Assembly: GCA_038522735.1 (NCBI GenBank)
Contig: JBCBJX010000075.1
Location: forward strand, 1-15,999
Reading direction: 5' to 3'
Source of the DNA: JBCBJX01 sp038522735
GTDB taxonomy: Bacteria; Pseudomonadota; Alphaproteobacteria; Caulobacterales; Parvularculaceae
DNA: 15,999 nt
Positions 14,263 through 15,999 of the stretch are shown here, piece after piece. The notes under the pieces are model-generated. The model was not told the origin of the DNA. It saw only the letters and a program-made list of their open reading frames with translations, and made no database searches. Numbering within the stretch: the first letter of the stretch is position 1; each line of letters begins with the position of its first letter. The position numbers and the translations under genes were made by a program.

Positions 14263-15111
14263 TCACAGCCAGCCGAACTCCTCGGCGATGTCGCCGGCGA
14301 GGTCCTTGAGATAAGCGGTCTCGGCCTCGGAGTTCTCGTATTTGCCCTCGGGCTCGACGCGAAACTTCGCGCCCACCTTGTAGGCGGGGTCGTAGCTGAG
14401 GCCGGCGACGCGAAACACGTCTTCGAAGACCGCGTCCGTATCCGTACTGAGCGTTGAGAAGCTCACTTCCAGATATCGTTCCTTCGGCAGATCAAGGGCG
14501 CGGGCGACGGCCCGAGCGTGATCGAGGCGGGCCTTCCACTGGTAAAGGCCCTCCTGAAACGTCGCCGCCCAGCCGAGCTTCAGGAGAGAGGAGGCGACCA
14601 TCCGGCCGTCGCGGATCATGTGGACGACCAGCGCGTCCGGAAAAACCGCCGCGATATCGCGCGCGCGCATGGCGTTGAAGGGCGTATCGTCGATGAAGTG
14701 CGTGCAGGCGCCATTGGGGTCGATCAGCTCGAAAAAGCGCCGATACGCCTTTCGGATGGCAGGGACGACCACGGACCAGTCCCCTTTATGGGCGGCTGTT
14801 TCCCGCCAGTAGTCCCGGCAGATCGCCTTGAAGGGGTCGGCGGGAACCGCTTCGCAGAGGCCGGTCGCCACGTCGTCGCCCGCAGCGGTTTTTTCGACCC
14901 GCCGGTGCCAGGCGTTCACCCAGTGGAAAAAGAGGCCTTCGTTCGCGGTGTTTCGATAGAGGTTCGTGCAAAGACCGTTGAAGCCGTTGAGGCCGCAGAA
15001 GAGCTTCGGCTCCGTGTTCTTGAATTTATAGACCCCCGGGGCCTCAGCGAGGGTGCGCGCCATGATCGTGGAGCCGGAGCGGCCGGTGCCGATAATGAAG
15101 ACAGGCTTCAC
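14263..15111 (-). CDS. Sulfotransferase family protein (GTG start)
   Basis: This 282-residue cytosolic-type sulfotransferase is expected to move a sulfuryl group from PAPS to an unknown acceptor. The 5'-phosphosulfate-binding loop FIIGTGRSGSTIMARTL (GTGRSGST at 8-15) opens the protein, and the 3'-phosphate-binding segment VVHMIRDGRMVASSLLKLG (R167, S174/S175) lies at about 162-180. Length fits the Sulfotransferase_3-type family. The start is GTG at 15111, 3 bp after the mazG stop, with GGAG about 11 bp upstream inside the end of mazG; it puts the PAPS loop seven residues from the N-terminus, as usual. It belongs to the minus-strand unit led by the edge gene and mazG, and its stop abuts that of the IMPase-family gene. 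Bacterial members often modify polysaccharides, lipids or small molecules; nothing nearby names the acceptor. No signal peptide or membrane segment is seen. Confidence 0.88.
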   Translation of the reverse strand: MKPVFIIGTGRSGSTIMARTLAEAPGVYKFKNTEPKLFCGLNGFNGLCTNLYRNTANEGLFFHWVNAWHRRVEKTAAGDDVATGLCEAVPADPFKAICRDYWRETAAHKGDWSVVVPAIRKAYRRFFELIDPNGACTHFIDDTPFNAMRARDIAAVFPDALVVHMIRDGRMVASSLLKLGWAATFQEGLYQWKARLDHARAVARALDLPKERYLEVSFSTLSTDTDAVFEDVFRVAGLSYDPAYKVGAKFRVEPEGKYENSEAETAYLKDLAGDIAEEFGWL

Positions 15112-15114
15112 GGC

Positions 15115-15918
15115 CTAACGCTCCGCCTTCGCGGCGGTCTTCGCATCAGTCCAGAGCGCCTCCATCTCGTCGAGGCTCGCTTCCCCGAGGCGGTCGCCCA
15201 GGGTGCGCTCAATATGCTGGAACCGGGTGCGGAATTTTTCGTTCGCGCGGCGCAACGCCGCTTCCGGGTCGAGCTTCAGCTTGCGGGCGAGGTTCGCCAT
15301 GTTGAAGAGGAGGTCGCCGAACTCCTCCTCCATATGGTCCGCATCGCCTTCATCGGCGGCTTCGGCGAGTTCCCGGGCCTCCTCCACCACTTTTTCAAGG
15401 ACGTCCTCGGCGCTCGCCCAGTCGAACCCGACGCGGGCCGCGCGCTTGCCGAGCTTCACGCCGCGCACGAGACCGGGCAGCCCGACCGGGACGTCGTCGA
15501 GAACCGAGTTAAGGCCTTTTGCAGCCCGTTCAGCCGCCTTCATCTCCTCCCACTGAACAGTCTGCTCCTCCGCGTCGCGTCCGTCCTCGGCGACGAACAC
15601 ATGGGGGTGCCGGCGGATCATTTTCTCCGAGATCGCCTCGACGACGTCGGCGAAGGCGAAACGATCGTCCTCCTCCGCCATCCGGGCGTGAAAAACGACC
15701 TGGAAGAGGAGATCGCCAAGCTCGTCCTTCAGCTCGTCATAGGCGCCCCGTTCGACGGCGTCGGCGACCTCGTAAGCCTCTTCGATCGTGTACGGCGCGA
15801 TGGTCCGGAAATTCTGTTCAACGTCCCAGGGGCAGCCGCCGTCCGGCGAACGCAGCTGCGCCATGATGGCGAGGAGGGCGTCGATCGAGCGGAGGTCCGC
15901 GGGTGCGTCTTTCGGCAT
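15115..15918 (-). CDS. mazG: Nucleoside triphosphate pyrophosphohydrolase MazG
   Basis: This 267-residue enzyme hydrolyses (d)NTPs to the monophosphate and pyrophosphate, clearing abnormal nucleotides, and in some bacteria affects ppGpp-linked responses. It is the two-domain form, as in E. coli (263 residues). The first MazG repeat has CPWDVEQNFRTIAPYTIEEA with E46/E47 and DELGDLLFQ with E66 and D69. The second has VVEEARELAEAADEG with E179/E180 and EEEFGDLLFN with E199 and D202, so both metal-binding EExxxE-type sets are complete. The ATG at 15918 shares its A with the TGA of the upstream edge gene (TGATG), indicating translational coupling. The sulfotransferase follows 3 bp after its TAG. 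In related genomes mazG lies close to hflX; here it is on the opposite strand, separated from hflX by the phosphatase and sulfotransferase genes. Confidence 0.96.
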   Translation of the reverse strand: MPKDAPADLRSIDALLAIMAQLRSPDGGCPWDVEQNFRTIAPYTIEEAYEVADAVERGAYDELKDELGDLLFQVVFHARMAEEDDRFAFADVVEAISEKMIRRHPHVFVAEDGRDAEEQTVQWEEMKAAERAAKGLNSVLDDVPVGLPGLVRGVKLGKRAARVGFDWASAEDVLEKVVEEARELAEAADEGDADHMEEEFGDLLFNMANLARKLKLDPEAALRRANEKFRTRFQHIERTLGDRLGEASLDEMEALWTDAKTAAKAER

Positions 15919-15999
15919 CAGTCGGTCGTCCTGTCGGGGCGGTCGAGAAGAGCGAGGTCGTTGCGGTGGACGAGCGCCGGGCGGCGCCGGTAGCCGAGA
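15918..15999 (-). CDS. C-terminal fragment of an unidentified protein, upstream of and coupled to mazG
   Basis: Reading the minus strand from the right edge in the frame ending at the TGA 15918-15920 gives 26 residues, beginning LGYRRRPALVHRNDLALLD and ending DRTTD. The stop overlaps the mazG start (TGATG), which is good evidence that this is a real gene end. The segment is too short to identify. An LGY-x-RRP..V..NDL tail is compatible with the last strand of a GNAT acetyltransferase, but this is only a guess. Confidence 0.55.
   Translation of the reverse strand, partial: LGYRRRPALVHRNDLALLDRPDRTTD

Noticed and set aside
14518..15993. A 491-codon plus-strand open frame across the sulfotransferase and mazG
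   Set aside because: It is antisense to two genes with complete catalytic motifs, and its product shows no family features. The same applies to the long antisense frames at 1441-2904, 7756-8664 and 9590-10822.
1..15999. CRISPR array, tRNA/rRNA, insertion sequence, prophage, toxin-antitoxin or defence island
   Set aside because: No regularly spaced repeats, transposase or integrase motifs, cloverleaf-like sequences or defence domains were seen. The region is dense core-genome coding sequence with few and short gaps.

Overview
The window is a high-GC (strongly GC3-biased) chromosomal segment from an alphaproteobacterium. The evidence is gene content and order: an ispDF fusion, dusB (the nifR3 orthologue), ntrY-ntrX, trkA, a class IV aminotransferase (dat), hfq, hflX and mazG. 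From memory this is close to the Sinorhizobium/Rhizobium order ispDF / nifR3-ntrB-ntrC-ntrY-ntrX-trkA-dat-hfq-hflX. The order or family within the class cannot be fixed from this sequence alone. Coding density is very high. No rRNA, tRNA, CRISPR array, insertion sequence or prophage gene was seen, and no gene-free stretch exceeds 300 bases.

Layout. (1) 1-2322, minus strand: a BaiN/HI0933-type FAD oxidoreductase followed by ispDF, whose 3' end lies beyond the left edge. (2) 2369-3352, plus strand: dusB, diverging from the oxidoreductase across only 46 bp. (3) 3356-3979, minus strand: a glutathione S-transferase-like gene tail to tail with dusB. It occupies the place where ntrB-ntrC lie in the classical order. 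(4) 3980-4164: a divergent regulatory region with a clear palindrome. (5) 4165-11672, plus strand: ntrY-ntrX-trkA-trkH-dat with gaps of 15-33 bp, apparently one transcription unit. NtrY is a membrane histidine kinase and NtrX its response regulator. TrkA and TrkH form a K+ uptake system. Dat is a PLP aminotransferase. (6) 11796-14262, plus strand: hfq-hflX-inositol monophosphatase family gene, translationally coupled by 4-bp overlaps, probably with its own promoter in the 123-bp gap before hfq. (7) 14263-15999, minus strand: an unidentified gene tail, mazG and a sulfotransferase, tightly packed and convergent with region 6.

The genes are mostly housekeeping and regulatory: isoprenoid precursor synthesis (ispDF), tRNA dihydrouridine (dusB), redox/nitrogen-type signalling (ntrYX), potassium homeostasis (trkAH), D-amino acid metabolism (dat), sRNA regulation (hfq), ribosome rescue (hflX) and nucleotide-pool cleaning (mazG). 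I did not find a convincing undescribed system. The points most worth a second look are the absence of ntrBC from its usual slot with a reversed GST gene in its place, an NtrX without the sigma54-contact motif, a TrkH with unusual selectivity-filter residues, the palindrome upstream of ntrY, a duplicated gene-tail remnant next to ispDF, and a sulfotransferase facing an IMPase-family phosphatase.
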